Assembly (NCBI GenBank): GCA_015059245.1
Contig: SVAU01000001.1
Coordinates: 1 to 64,000, forward strand
DNA from: Bacillota bacterium
Lineage (GTDB): Bacteria > Bacillota_I > Bacilli_A > RF39 > UBA660
DNA length: 64,000 nt
Reading direction: 5' to 3'
Part shown: piece after piece, positions 1-7,947 of the stretch
Numbering within the stretch: the stretch's first letter is position 1
Layout of the letters: each line of letters begins with the position of its first letter
Position numbers and translations under genes: made by a program
The notes under the pieces: generated by a model
Seen by the model: the letters and a program-made list of their open reading frames with translations, nothing else
What the model was told of the DNA's origin: nothing
Databases searched by the model: none

Positions 1-1041
1 GATAATTATGAATCTTCTATATGGAAAGATGTTATTGAACTTATATCAGAAATATCTGGTGTACCTTATGAAGAAAATAAGAAGAGTATGAGAATTATAG
101 CTGATCATATTAGAACTGCTGTATTTATATCTGCTGATCATGCTGGTATTAAACCAAGTAATACTGATCAAGGTTATATCTTAAGAAGATTAATTAGAAG
201 AGCTATTAGACATGCTAAAACTTTAAATATAGATATTAATAGTGATTGGGAACAAAGAATTGCTAAATTAATTCTTGATAAATATAAAACTTATTATAAA
301 GAATTAGTTGATAATGAAAATGTAGTTTATGAAGTATTAGCTTCTGAAAAGACTAAGTTTAATAGAACTTTAGAAAAAGGTTTAAGAGAATTTGAAAAGG
401 TTACTCGTAATGGACAAGATTTAGATGGAGCTACTGCATTTAGATTATTTGATACATTTGGTTTCCCATTAGAACTTACTGAAGAGTTAGCTTCTGAACA
501 AGGTTTAAAGGTTGATTCTGAAGGATTTGCTCTTAAGTTTAAAGAACATCAAGAAAAGAGTAGAACTGCTTCTGCTGGTAAGTTTAAAGGTGGTTTAGCT
601 GGTGATGGTGAAATAGAAACTAAATATCATACTTGTACACACTTACTAAATGCTGCTTTAAAAGTTGTTGTAGGTGAAGATGTTCATCAAAAAGGTTCTA
701 ACATAACTAGTGAAAGATTAAGATTTGACTTCTCTTGTGACCATAAATTAACTGATGAAGAAAAAGCTAAAACTGAAACTTTAGTTAACGAATGGATTCA
801 AGCAGGTTTAGAAGTTAGAGTAGAAGAGATGAGTAAAGAAGAAGCTATAAAGACTGGTGCTGAATGTATGTTTATTGAAAAATATCCTGATATAGTAACA
901 GTTTACTTTATAGGAGATGTATCTAAAGAATTATGTGGAGGACCACATGTTGCTAATACAAGTGAATTAGGTACATTTAGAATTAAGAAAGAAGAAGCAT
1001 CAAGTGCTGGAGTTAGAAGAATTAAGGGAGTACTAGAATAG
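1..1041 (+). CDS. alaS: Alanine--tRNA ligase, 3' part (5' end outside window), short form
   Basis: This charges tRNA-Ala with alanine and hydrolyses mischarged Ser- or Gly-tRNA-Ala. The reading frame is open from base 1, so the gene starts upstream; the visible 346 codons begin near the end of the catalytic core (IIADHIRTAVF is the conserved segment after it). The tRNA-recognition region and the editing domain are present: the zinc-type motifs HTCTH and CGGPH are both intact. The protein stops directly after GVRRIKGVLE, where other AlaRS proteins continue into a coiled coil and the C-Ala/DHHA1 domain, so roughly the last 200 residues of a typical enzyme are missing. The stop codon lies in the first loop of the terminator, which argues that this is the natural end and not a frameshift. 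Identity is very sure; the short C-terminus is seen directly. Confidence 0.96.
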   Translation, partial: DNYESSIWKDVIELISEISGVPYEENKKSMRIIADHIRTAVFISADHAGIKPSNTDQGYILRRLIRRAIRHAKTLNIDINSDWEQRIAKLILDKYKTYYKELVDNENVVYEVLASEKTKFNRTLEKGLREFEKVTRNGQDLDGATAFRLFDTFGFPLELTEELASEQGLKVDSEGFALKFKEHQEKSRTASAGKFKGGLAGDGEIETKYHTCTHLLNAALKVVVGEDVHQKGSNITSERLRFDFSCDHKLTDEEKAKTETLVNEWIQAGLEVRVEEMSKEEAIKTGAECMFIEKYPDIVTVYFIGDVSKELCGGPHVANTSELGTFRIKKEEASSAGVRRIKGVLE

Positions 1042-1055
1042 TACTTCTTTTTTTT
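1029..1055 (+). terminator. Rho-independent terminator of alaS
   Basis: A perfect AGTACT/AGTACT stem with a 5-base loop is followed by TC and a long T run. The alaS stop codon overlaps the hairpin. Confidence 0.85.
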
Positions 1056-1078
1056 GTATAATAACACTAGGTGATGAT

Positions 1079-1447
1079 ATGAATTCAATTATGATAACAA
1101 AAGAGATTAGTGATCAGTTTTATGCTTTAGAAACTAGTTTATTCTTAAAAGAATATTTAAATGATAAAGAGTATTTAGAAAAGATATTTCATCCAGATTA
1201 TATGGAAATAGGCAAGACTGGTAATGTTTATAATAGAAAAGAAACTATAGATGCATTGTATGGTAGTGATGATAGAAATATAAATATTACTAGTTTTGAA
1301 GTAAGAGTGATGTCTTTATCTATGTATAGAGTCAATTATGTTTCTACTCACGAAGATGGTACTAGAGTATATAGAACTAGTATTTGGATGGAAACATTGT
1401 TAGGTTTAGTACTTTATTATCATCAAGGTACTATTATTAAGGATTAG
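1079..1447 (+). CDS. DUF4440 / NTF2-like small protein
   Basis: This 122-residue cytosolic protein looks like the DUF4440 branch of the SnoaL/NTF2 fold. The stretch KIFHPDYMEIGKTGNVYNRK matches the usual pattern of that family (a leucine/phenylalanine-HPDF.EIG.SG..Y.R core), and the length is typical. Such proteins form small cone-shaped barrels, often dimers, and some are enzymes, but no catalytic residue can be named here. The start ATG follows GGTGATGAT. A TATAAT at 1057-1062 directly after the alaS terminator suggests its own promoter. It may share a transcript with the 61-codon gene 10 bases downstream. Confidence 0.75.
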   Translation: MNSIMITKEISDQFYALETSLFLKEYLNDKEYLEKIFHPDYMEIGKTGNVYNRKETIDALYGSDDRNINITSFEVRVMSLSMYRVNYVSTHEDGTRVYRTSIWMETLLGLVLYYHQGTIIKD

Positions 1448-1457
1448 AGGTGTTTAT

Positions 1458-1643
1458 ATGAAGATGGGTGTTATGTTAGTTATTATTTTATTATTTGGTA
1501 CTGGTTTAATATTTTTTAATTTCTCAGTAGTTAAAGAACAAACAAGACCTGCTGGTATTAATGAAACAAGAAGTGTAAGTATTAAAGAAGATAATTCTTT
1601 ATTAAAAGATATTATTTATTTACCTTTTAATATATTTGAATAA
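1458..1643 (+). CDS. Small single-pass membrane protein, unknown
   Basis: This 61-codon gene has a good ribosome site (AGAGGTG, 8 bases before ATG). Residues 3-24 form one hydrophobic helix, followed by a short polar tail. It follows the DUF4440 gene by 10 bases and is closed by a clear terminator, so it is probably a real translated gene. I recognise no family. Confidence 0.6.
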   Translation: MKMGVMLVIILLFGTGLIFFNFSVVKEQTRPAGINETRSVSIKEDNSLLKDIIYLPFNIFE

Positions 1644-1670
1644 AAAGTAAACATTTAGTTTACTTTTTTT
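1643..1670 (+). terminator. Rho-independent terminator
   Basis: A stem AAAAGTAAAC / GTTTACTTTT with a 5-base loop runs into a T tract and ends the two-gene unit. Confidence 0.85.
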
Positions 1671-1682
1671 AATAATCTTTAA

Positions 1683-1711
1683 TTAGTTACATAAAATATT
1701 TAGTGTATAAT
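1683..1711 (+). promoter_or_regulatory. Sigma-A-type promoter for the hemolysin III gene
   Basis: TTAGTT and TATAAT are separated by 17 bases, 20 bases ahead of the start codon. Confidence 0.55.
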
Positions 1712-1730
1712 ATTTTTATTAGGTGATATT

Positions 1731-2387
1731 ATGGCAAAGAAAAAAGAAATACAAGAAGTAAAACCTAAATATACTTTAGGTGAAGAAATAGTTAATGCTA
1801 TTACTCATGGAGTAGGTGCAGCACTTGCTATAGCAGGTTTGGTTTTACTTATTATTAAAGCAGATAGTGCTATGGGAGTTGTAACAGGTATTATATATGC
1901 ATCTATTATGATTGTTTTATATGTAATATCATGTATTTATCATTCTCTTAGTTTTAGAATTAAAGGTAAGAAAGTATTAAGAATATTAGATCATTGTAAT
2001 ATACAATTGATGGTTGCAGGTACTTATACTCCAATATGTTTATCTATGTTAGGTGGAACTCTTGGATGGGTGATGTTTGGCATAGTATGGGCGGTTACTA
2101 TAGTAGCTGTAGTATTTAATTGTTTAAATGTAGAAAAGTATAAAGTTGTTTCTATAGTATGTAATTTATTACTTGGTTGGGCTGCATTATTAATTATAAA
2201 ACCTTTAATAGCAGCATGTCCTAGTACTGGATTAAGTTTATTAATATGGGGTGGAGTAGTATATTCTATTGGTGCTATATTATATGGATTAGGCCATAAG
2301 GTAAGATATATGCATTCTGTATTCCATTTCTTTGTAATAGGTGGAAGTTTATTACATTATTTAATGATATTCTTTTATGCAGTGTAA
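1731..2387 (+). CDS. trhA: TrhA / hemolysin III family membrane protein (PAQR-like)
   Basis: This 218-residue integral membrane protein of the hemolysin III (YqfA/TrhA) family has about seven helices. Family marks are ITHGVGA near residue 24, an SCIYHS motif in the third helix, the LDHCNI segment, and a C-terminal HSVFHFFVIGGSLLHY. These histidines and the aspartate form the metal site seen in PAQR proteins. In bacteria the family has been tied to membrane homeostasis; the name hemolysin is historical. The gene has its own promoter and terminator, so it is monocistronic. Confidence in the family is high; the physiological role is not visible from sequence. Confidence 0.93.
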   Translation: MAKKKEIQEVKPKYTLGEEIVNAITHGVGAALAIAGLVLLIIKADSAMGVVTGIIYASIMIVLYVISCIYHSLSFRIKGKKVLRILDHCNIQLMVAGTYTPICLSMLGGTLGWVMFGIVWAVTIVAVVFNCLNVEKYKVVSIVCNLLLGWAALLIIKPLIAACPSTGLSLLIWGGVVYSIGAILYGLGHKVRYMHSVFHFFVIGGSLLHYLMIFFYAV

Positions 2388-2412
2388 AAGACAACTTATG
2401 TTGTCTTTTTTT
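2387..2412 (+). terminator. Rho-independent terminator
   Basis: The stem AAAGACAAC / GTTGTCTTT with a short loop is followed by T7. A TGGTATAAT (2414-2422) follows at once. Confidence 0.9.
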
Positions 2413-2413
2413 G

Positions 2414-2422
2414 TGGTATAAT
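2414..2422 (+). promoter_or_regulatory. Extended -10 promoter element
   Basis: TGGTATAAT fits an extended -10 (TGnTATAAT), 27 bases ahead of the secreted-protein start at 2450. No convincing -35 is seen; the upstream terminator T run occupies that place. Confidence 0.6.
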
Positions 2423-2449
2423 ATAGTTAGAATAATAGAGGTGTGTAGT

Positions 2450-3871
2450 ATGAAGAAATTGTTATTTAGTATTTTATGTTTAGTATCATTTTTAAGTATT
2501 GTTAATGCAAAGACTCAAATTGAATATGATTGGGGAATGTTTGTACCTTCTAGTTTTATGGGGGCTAGTTTGTATGAAGATGATTTCTTTTTATTTCATT
2601 CTACAGAAAAGCATTTGTGGGCATCTTATTATGATAGATATGATATGAATGGTAATAAGTTATCTTCTATTGAAAGAAATAATAATGAAGTATTTTATAT
2701 TTTTGAAGATGTGATAATGTCTTTTTCTTTAAGGACAGATGAGTGGTATCAAACGATATATGATGGAAATTTTAATGTAATATCTAAAAAGGAATTTTCT
2801 AAAGATGCTGAGGACTTATCATGGTATTCTTATGGAGAAACTGAAGATTATTATTTTATCGGTTCTGAGTTATTTACAAAGGATACATATGAACATATAG
2901 ATGTCGAAGCGATAATTACAAATGATCCTTCATATGATTCGTCATGTAAAAGTTATACTCCAGAAAACATTGTTGGGTGTTTTAAGAATACTAGTATCAT
3001 TATAGAAAAATATTTTCCTGATACTCATTTGCCTGCAATGTATAAAGTTGTAGCTGATGAAAAATGGTGGTTGGGAGAAAATGAAGTTGACGATTTTTTC
3101 TTTAATCCTAATGGTGGAGGGGCTTTTACTTTTTATAATTATGATACTTACTTATATGGTATTGTATTTTATGATGATAATGGAATTATATTGAATACAA
3201 TTGAAGCGACTGATAAGGTTATTCCTAATGTTTTTTATAAGGATAATAAAATTTATACATTAAGAATTTATGATAGAAAAAACAATAATAATGAAGATGA
3301 ATATTATTATCTATTGACTGAATATGATGAGAATTTTAATATACTAAGTGAAAATGAATTAGTGTCTTTTGAAAGCGATAATAAGATAAAATTAGATTTG
3401 AATTCAACATCACATACAGAAAAGATTTTGGTATTAGAGGATGGCTTCTTGGTTTTTACTGATCATTATTATTTTGATTTAGAAGATGAAGAAGATTATT
3501 TAACATCAATTTTACCTGCTATTCAAAAGTATAGTTTTGTTTATAGTGTAGATACTAGAGGAAATGAAAATGGTACTATAGAGGTTGATAAAGATAGTTC
3601 CAAGACTGGTGAAATGATTAAGTATAATGTACAACCTAAAGATGGTTATAAGTTAGAAAAGGTTGTTCTTACTGATGATTCTGGTAATACTATTGAGATT
3701 AAAGATAGTTCGTTTGTAATGCCTAGTTCTAATGTAACTATTGAAGCTATATTTGTAGTAGATAATCCTAATACTGGAGTATTCTTAAAAGTAGGTATTG
3801 CTTGTATTATTACTTTTGTATGTTATTTCTTTATAATATTGAAGAATATGAAAGTTAAAAAATATGAATAG
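2450..3871 (+). CDS. Secreted cell-surface protein with InlB-B-type repeat and NPNTG anchor
   Basis: This protein of 473 residues starts at the ATG served by AGAGGTG; an upstream in-frame TTG at 2411 is inside the promoter and is rejected. It has a signal peptide (residues 1-21), a long Asp/Tyr-rich ectodomain that may be a beta-propeller, and near the C-terminus a divergent InlB B-repeat module (about residues 375-435) ending in the usual FVMPSSNVTIEA pattern. NPNTG, a hydrophobic helix and a KNMKVKKYE tail follow, which is the layout of a sortase sorting signal. The next gene is a paralogue with the same ends. A role in surface attachment is inference. Confidence 0.8.
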   Translation: MKKLLFSILCLVSFLSIVNAKTQIEYDWGMFVPSSFMGASLYEDDFFLFHSTEKHLWASYYDRYDMNGNKLSSIERNNNEVFYIFEDVIMSFSLRTDEWYQTIYDGNFNVISKKEFSKDAEDLSWYSYGETEDYYFIGSELFTKDTYEHIDVEAIITNDPSYDSSCKSYTPENIVGCFKNTSIIIEKYFPDTHLPAMYKVVADEKWWLGENEVDDFFFNPNGGGAFTFYNYDTYLYGIVFYDDNGIILNTIEATDKVIPNVFYKDNKIYTLRIYDRKNNNNEDEYYYLLTEYDENFNILSENELVSFESDNKIKLDLNSTSHTEKILVLEDGFLVFTDHYYFDLEDEEDYLTSILPAIQKYSFVYSVDTRGNENGTIEVDKDSSKTGEMIKYNVQPKDGYKLEKVVLTDDSGNTIEIKDSSFVMPSSNVTIEAIFVVDNPNTGVFLKVGIACIITFVCYFFIILKNMKVKKYE

Positions 3872-3874
3872 TGT

Positions 3875-3910
3875 AAAATGAGTATGTAAGTACTCATTTT
3901 TTCTTTTTTT
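3875..3910 (+). terminator. Rho-independent terminator
   Basis: The stem AAAATGAGTA / TACTCATTTT with a 6-base loop is followed by a T-rich tract. Confidence 0.9.
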
Positions 3911-3912
3911 AA

Positions 3913-3921
3913 TGCTATAAT
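3913..3921 (+). promoter_or_regulatory. Extended -10 promoter element
   Basis: TGCTATAAT lies 25 bases ahead of the start codon at 3947, in the same arrangement as for the upstream paralogue. Confidence 0.6.
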
Positions 3922-3946
3922 AGAGATGATAATAGAGGTGTGTAAG

Positions 3947-5686
3947 ATGAGGAGATTTTTATTTGTTATTTTATGTTTCTTTGGTTTATTAGGGATAGTA
4001 GTAGCTAAAGATGTTACTGATATTGAAGAATTGTGGCATTTAGAATTAAGTGGAACTGGTCAATTAATTGGTGTAGATGTTGATTATATATTTTATGTTT
4101 CAGTTGAAACTAATGAAGATACTGGAATATCTAATTATAAACTTAATTCTTTAGATAAAGTTACTCAAGAAATTAAATCAGTAGATTTAGATAGTTCTGT
4201 TGATAATCTTCAAGAATTAAATGGTGTAGTTATTGTTGAAACAGAATCATATTTATACAAATTTGATAAAAAATTAAACTTATTAAAGAAAAAGGAAATT
4301 GATAGTAATTTTAATTTTTATGATTTAATTGTTAAAGGTAATGTCTTAAGTACTAATTCTTATTCTTTAATCTCTTTATTTAATATAGATGATGATTTAA
4401 ATATTTCTACTACTGTAAAAAATGAAGAAGATTCTTTTGCAGTTATGAATTATAATGATTTATTTTTATATGATAAGGATGAAAGAATTATTAATTCATT
4501 TAAGAGTGATTATTATTTTAAAAGTGTCATTTATCATAATGGATATTTTTATGCATCAGCAACTAGGACAAATAATGTTATGGGTTCTACAAGTCAAATT
4601 GGAGTTATGTTATATAAATTTGATTCTGATTTAAATTTAGTTAATAGCGTTGAACTTCGTCCGAATTATTCGTTTATAAAAAAAATGTTGATTAAAGATG
4701 GAAAACTTTATGGTGTAACAGCAGCTAATTCTAGTTTTGCTTATAATATTAATCTAGATACTTTAAGTACTAGTTCTACTAATATTGATTTTGATTGGTA
4801 TGAAGGTTATTATTTACCAGACTTAGATGATTATACTATTAAGTATTTATATGGTTATAAACCATTTAAATATGATGAATATATTAGTATACCCGAAGAA
4901 TATTATTTATATGATTATTATAAAAATGATAATAATGAAAAATTAATTGTTTATACTGACTTTGATAACAGTGGAGTTATACTTTTTGATGATAACATAG
5001 AGGAACCGATTTTTTCTAAAGAATATGAATTTTTAGATGAATTCAATATTACTGCTAGTTTTTATGGTGATTATATCTTAGTTTATACTTACACTGATAA
5101 AGGATTATTAGAAATTTTTGATAGAGCCGGAAATTTAAAGAAAAAAATTGAAACTAATTTAAATTCTTTTGAACCTGCTTCTATTGAATTACATACCATG
5201 GGTGATGGATTTGTTTTAATTAGATCTAATGATAATTCGAGATTAAAAAGTCCTAAACTTTATTCTAGTAAAGATACTTTTATAAAAGATAATACTAAGG
5301 CGATGTATGTACCTGATTATAAATATGAATTTGTATATTTTGGAGCAGGATTAAAGGTTGAAACTAATACATTTGGGAAAGGAACTGTTAATTTAGTTAA
5401 TGATAATTATAATGTAGGGGATGTTGTTTCATTTAAATATGCTCCCGATACTGGTTATGTAATTGATAAAGTTATAGTTAAAGATGAACAAGGTAATAAT
5501 ATTGAAGTAAAAGGCGATACCTTTGTAATGCCAAATTCTAATGTTGTTATAGAAGTTTATTTTGTAGAAAGTGTAGTTAATCCTAATACAGGAGTATTTA
5601 TGAGTATAGGTGCTTCCTTGTTATTTATAATTGCTGCTGTAGTTATAGTTGTATTAAATAGAACTAAGGTACAAAAATATGAATAA
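3947..5686 (+). CDS. Secreted cell-surface protein, paralogue of the preceding gene
   Basis: This 579-residue protein starts at MRRFLF, 8 bases after AGAGG. It carries a signal peptide (1-20), a large ectodomain full of short YD/ND-rich strands compatible with a propeller, an InlB-B-like repeat near residues 480-545 (ending FVMPNSNVVIEVYF), then NPNTG, a hydrophobic segment and the charged tail RTKVQKYE. Leader, ribosome site, C-terminal module and terminator all match the gene upstream, so the pair arose by tandem duplication followed by strong divergence of the ectodomain. Ligand unknown. Confidence 0.8.
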   Translation: MRRFLFVILCFFGLLGIVVAKDVTDIEELWHLELSGTGQLIGVDVDYIFYVSVETNEDTGISNYKLNSLDKVTQEIKSVDLDSSVDNLQELNGVVIVETESYLYKFDKKLNLLKKKEIDSNFNFYDLIVKGNVLSTNSYSLISLFNIDDDLNISTTVKNEEDSFAVMNYNDLFLYDKDERIINSFKSDYYFKSVIYHNGYFYASATRTNNVMGSTSQIGVMLYKFDSDLNLVNSVELRPNYSFIKKMLIKDGKLYGVTAANSSFAYNINLDTLSTSSTNIDFDWYEGYYLPDLDDYTIKYLYGYKPFKYDEYISIPEEYYLYDYYKNDNNEKLIVYTDFDNSGVILFDDNIEEPIFSKEYEFLDEFNITASFYGDYILVYTYTDKGLLEIFDRAGNLKKKIETNLNSFEPASIELHTMGDGFVLIRSNDNSRLKSPKLYSSKDTFIKDNTKAMYVPDYKYEFVYFGAGLKVETNTFGKGTVNLVNDNYNVGDVVSFKYAPDTGYVIDKVIVKDEQGNNIEVKGDTFVMPNSNVVIEVYFVESVVNPNTGVFMSIGASLLFIIAAVVIVVLNRTKVQKYE

Positions 5687-5689
5687 TGT

Positions 5690-5719
5690 AAAGTGAGTAT
5701 TAAATTTACTCACTTTTTT
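5690..5719 (+). terminator. Rho-independent terminator
   Basis: The stem AAAGTGAGTA / TACTCACTTT is followed by T5. Confidence 0.9.
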
Positions 5720-5759
5720 ATATTTTCTAATATAATTAAATATGTAGACGGTGATATAT

Positions 5760-6842
5760 ATGAATAGACAATCTTATATGGAGATTAGTAAAAGTAATTT
5801 TAGATATAATATAGAACAAATAGAAAAATATGTGGATGGTAAACAAGTAATGCCTATAATTAAAGCTAATGGGTATGGTACACATATTAATAAGTGTTTA
5901 GAATTAATAGAAGATTTTGATATAGTTGGTGTTGCTTGTGTAAGTGAAGCTATTGATTTAAGAAATATAGGTTATAAAGGTGAAATATTTGTACTTAATC
6001 AACCTTATATGGAAGATATAGAAAATATTATTAAATATAATGTAACTGTAGGTGTTAGTGATATTAACTTTATTAGAGGTTTAGCTAGAACTAATAAATT
6101 AGTTAAAGTACATATAGAATTAGAAACTGGTATGAATAGAACTGGTGTACTAAGTAAATATTTAGAATCTTTTATTGATGATATAGTTAAGTATCCTACT
6201 GTATATGTAGAAGGTATTTATACTCATTTTAGTAGTGCTGATGTAGATGTAGAATATACTAATAAACAAATAGAAGTATTTAATAATGGTGTTGAATTAA
6301 TTAAGAATGAAATAGATACTATTAAATATGTACATTGTAGTGCAAGTAATGGTTTGTTAAATTTTAATGTAGATACATGTAATATGGTTAGAGCTGGTAT
6401 TATTATGTATGGTTATCCTTCATCAGATACTACTTTAGATAAAATAGATATTAAACCAATTGCTAAGTTAAAGAGTAAGATAAATTATATTAAAGTAATT
6501 GATAAGGATGAATCAGTTAGTTATGGTAGAAGATTTATTAGTAAAGATAGAATGGTAGTTGCTACTGTTGGTATAGGTTATGCTGATGGTGTAAGAAGAA
6601 GTTTATCTAATAAAGGTAGTGTAGTTATTAGAGGAGTTAAATGTCCTATTATAGGTAGTGTATGTATGGATTCGTTTATGGTTGATGTTAGTAATGTTAC
6701 TAATGTAGATGTAGGTGATGATGTATATATATGGGATAATGACTTGATTAAGTTAGAAGACATTGCTAGTATTTACGATACAATTAATTATGAAGTTTTA
6801 TCAGGTATAGGTGAGAGAGTACCTAGAGTATTTATAGATTAA
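5760..6842 (+). CDS. alr: Alanine racemase
   Basis: This PLP enzyme interconverts L- and D-alanine and supplies D-Ala for peptidoglycan. It has 360 residues, the usual length. The PLP lysine is K35 in IIKANGYG; the N-terminal TIM barrel shows GMNRTG and THFSSAD, and the C-terminal domain shows VSYGR, GIGYADG and CMDSFMVDV. The ATG at 5760 is chosen because GGTGAT sits just before it; the GTG at 5751 is part of that ribosome site. It is monocistronic, with a strong terminator after it. Together with murI at 44.3 kb it shows that this organism makes a peptidoglycan wall, unlike Mycoplasma. Confidence 0.95.
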   Translation: MNRQSYMEISKSNFRYNIEQIEKYVDGKQVMPIIKANGYGTHINKCLELIEDFDIVGVACVSEAIDLRNIGYKGEIFVLNQPYMEDIENIIKYNVTVGVSDINFIRGLARTNKLVKVHIELETGMNRTGVLSKYLESFIDDIVKYPTVYVEGIYTHFSSADVDVEYTNKQIEVFNNGVELIKNEIDTIKYVHCSASNGLLNFNVDTCNMVRAGIIMYGYPSSDTTLDKIDIKPIAKLKSKINYIKVIDKDESVSYGRRFISKDRMVVATVGIGYADGVRRSLSNKGSVVIRGVKCPIIGSVCMDSFMVDVSNVTNVDVGDDVYIWDNDLIKLEDIASIYDTINYEVLSGIGERVPRVFID

Positions 6843-6869
6843 ATAAGTTAGAAATAACTTATTTTTTTT
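6841..6869 (+). terminator. Rho-independent terminator of alr
   Basis: The stem AAATAAGTTA, loop GAAA and complement TAACTTATTT are followed by T8. Confidence 0.92.
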
Positions 6870-6879
6870 GATTTTTTTC

Positions 6880-6940
6880 AAAATAAAAAAGGAAATAGGG
6901 GGAGTGATGGAGAATATATAAAGTGAAGGGGGAATATTAT
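6880..6940 (+). repeat. Direct repeat, left copy (leader of the YhcG-type gene)
   Basis: About 60 bases from the A tract through GGAAATAGGGG, GTGATGGAGAATATATAAAG and the ribosome site are nearly identical to 7844-7906. The two copies flank the YhcG-type gene exactly. Confidence 0.9.
6888..6917 (+). promoter_or_regulatory. Sigma-H-like promoter, copy A
   Basis: AAAGGAAAT (6888-6896), 12 bases, GGAGAATAT (6909-6917). This fits the Bacillus sigma-H consensus RNAGGAWWW-N11/12-RNNGAATWW at every constrained position. Confidence 0.65.
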
Positions 6941-7834
6941 ATGGATTTTTATAATAAGATAAAAAATAGATTAGTAGAAAATGAAAACTATGCAAAAATT
7001 AAGGATTATTCAAAAGAAAAGTATAAAGTTCAAACCTATTATGAAGTAGGAAGAATTCTTAGGGATGCCGGTAAATGTTATGGTGAAAATATAATTGAAA
7101 AGTATGCTTTAAAGTTGCAAGTGGATGTAGGTAAAAAATTTAATCGAAGAATTCTTTTTAGAATGAGACAATTTTTTTTAATGTTTGAAGATGAAAAAGT
7201 GTCGACATTGTCGACATATTTGAGTTGGAGTCATTATGTTGAATTATTGGGAATAGAAGATGTTGGGAAAATATTCTATTATGTTAATTTAGTTCGTAAT
7301 CAAAATTTAACTGTTCGTGAATTAAGAGAAAAAATTAAAAATAAAGAATATGAAAGATTAGATAAATCAACAAAATTGAAAATAATTAATTATGAAGAAT
7401 TATCTATTCAAGAAACTATAAAGAATCCTATAATTATAAAATCCAAAAATATTGGTGATAATTTATCTGAAAAGGATTTGAAAAATATTATTATGGAAAA
7501 TATTCCTTTATTTTTAAAAGAATTAGGAAATAAGTTTGCATTTGTTGATACTGAATTTAAGATTAAAATTGGAGATAAATATAATTATATAGATTTACTT
7601 TTATATAACATATCTTATAAATGTTATGTTGTTATAGAACTAAAAGTAACTGAACTAAAGAAAGAACATATTGGACAAATTGAAACTTATATGAAGTTTA
7701 TTGATAAAGAGGTTAAAACCTTTGAGGAAAATAAAACTATAGGAATAATTATTTGTAAAATAAATAATAGATTTATAATGGAGTATTGTAGTGATTCAAG
7801 ATTACTTACAAGAGAATATATTATAAAGAAATAA
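6941..7834 (+). CDS. YhcG-type PDDEXK nuclease (DUF1016)
   Basis: This 297-residue protein has the two-part layout of the YhcG family. The N-terminal DUF1016_N helical part holds MRQFFLMF, LSWSHYVELL and VRELREKI. The C-terminal nuclease-like part holds ELGNKFAFVDTEF, IDLLLYN and CYVVIELKVTELKKEHIGQ, where the IDL and ELK residues form the PD-(D/E)XK core. Start at ATG 6941 after GGGGGAAT; the in-frame GTG at 6923 is inside the repeat. YhcG proteins are accessory and often sit in defence or restriction islands, but their biological role is unsettled. The gene is bracketed by two nearly identical leaders, a sign that it was inserted or that the leader was copied when it arrived. Confidence 0.88.
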   Translation: MDFYNKIKNRLVENENYAKIKDYSKEKYKVQTYYEVGRILRDAGKCYGENIIEKYALKLQVDVGKKFNRRILFRMRQFFLMFEDEKVSTLSTYLSWSHYVELLGIEDVGKIFYYVNLVRNQNLTVRELREKIKNKEYERLDKSTKLKIINYEELSIQETIKNPIIIKSKNIGDNLSEKDLKNIIMENIPLFLKELGNKFAFVDTEFKIKIGDKYNYIDLLLYNISYKCYVVIELKVTELKKEHIGQIETYMKFIDKEVKTFEENKTIGIIICKINNRFIMEYCSDSRLLTREYIIKK

Positions 7835-7843
7835 TAAATTTTT

Positions 7844-7906
7844 AAAATAAAAAAAGGAAATAGGGGTAGTGATGGAGAATATATAAAGTGAAGGGGGAAT
7901 AATTAT
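7844..7906 (+). repeat. Direct repeat, right copy
   Basis: This is the second copy of the 6880-6940 leader, including a ribosome site and an ATG that now opens only ATG ATT TAA. It lies 40 bases ahead of the real start of the adhesin gene. Confidence 0.9.
7853..7882 (+). promoter_or_regulatory. Sigma-H-like promoter, copy B
   Basis: AAAGGAAAT (7853-7861), 12 bases, GGAGAATAT (7874-7882), as in copy A. It would drive the thioester adhesin. Confidence 0.65.
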
Positions 7907-7947
7907 GATTTAATTAAATATAAAAAATATAATAGGAGGTTTTGGGA

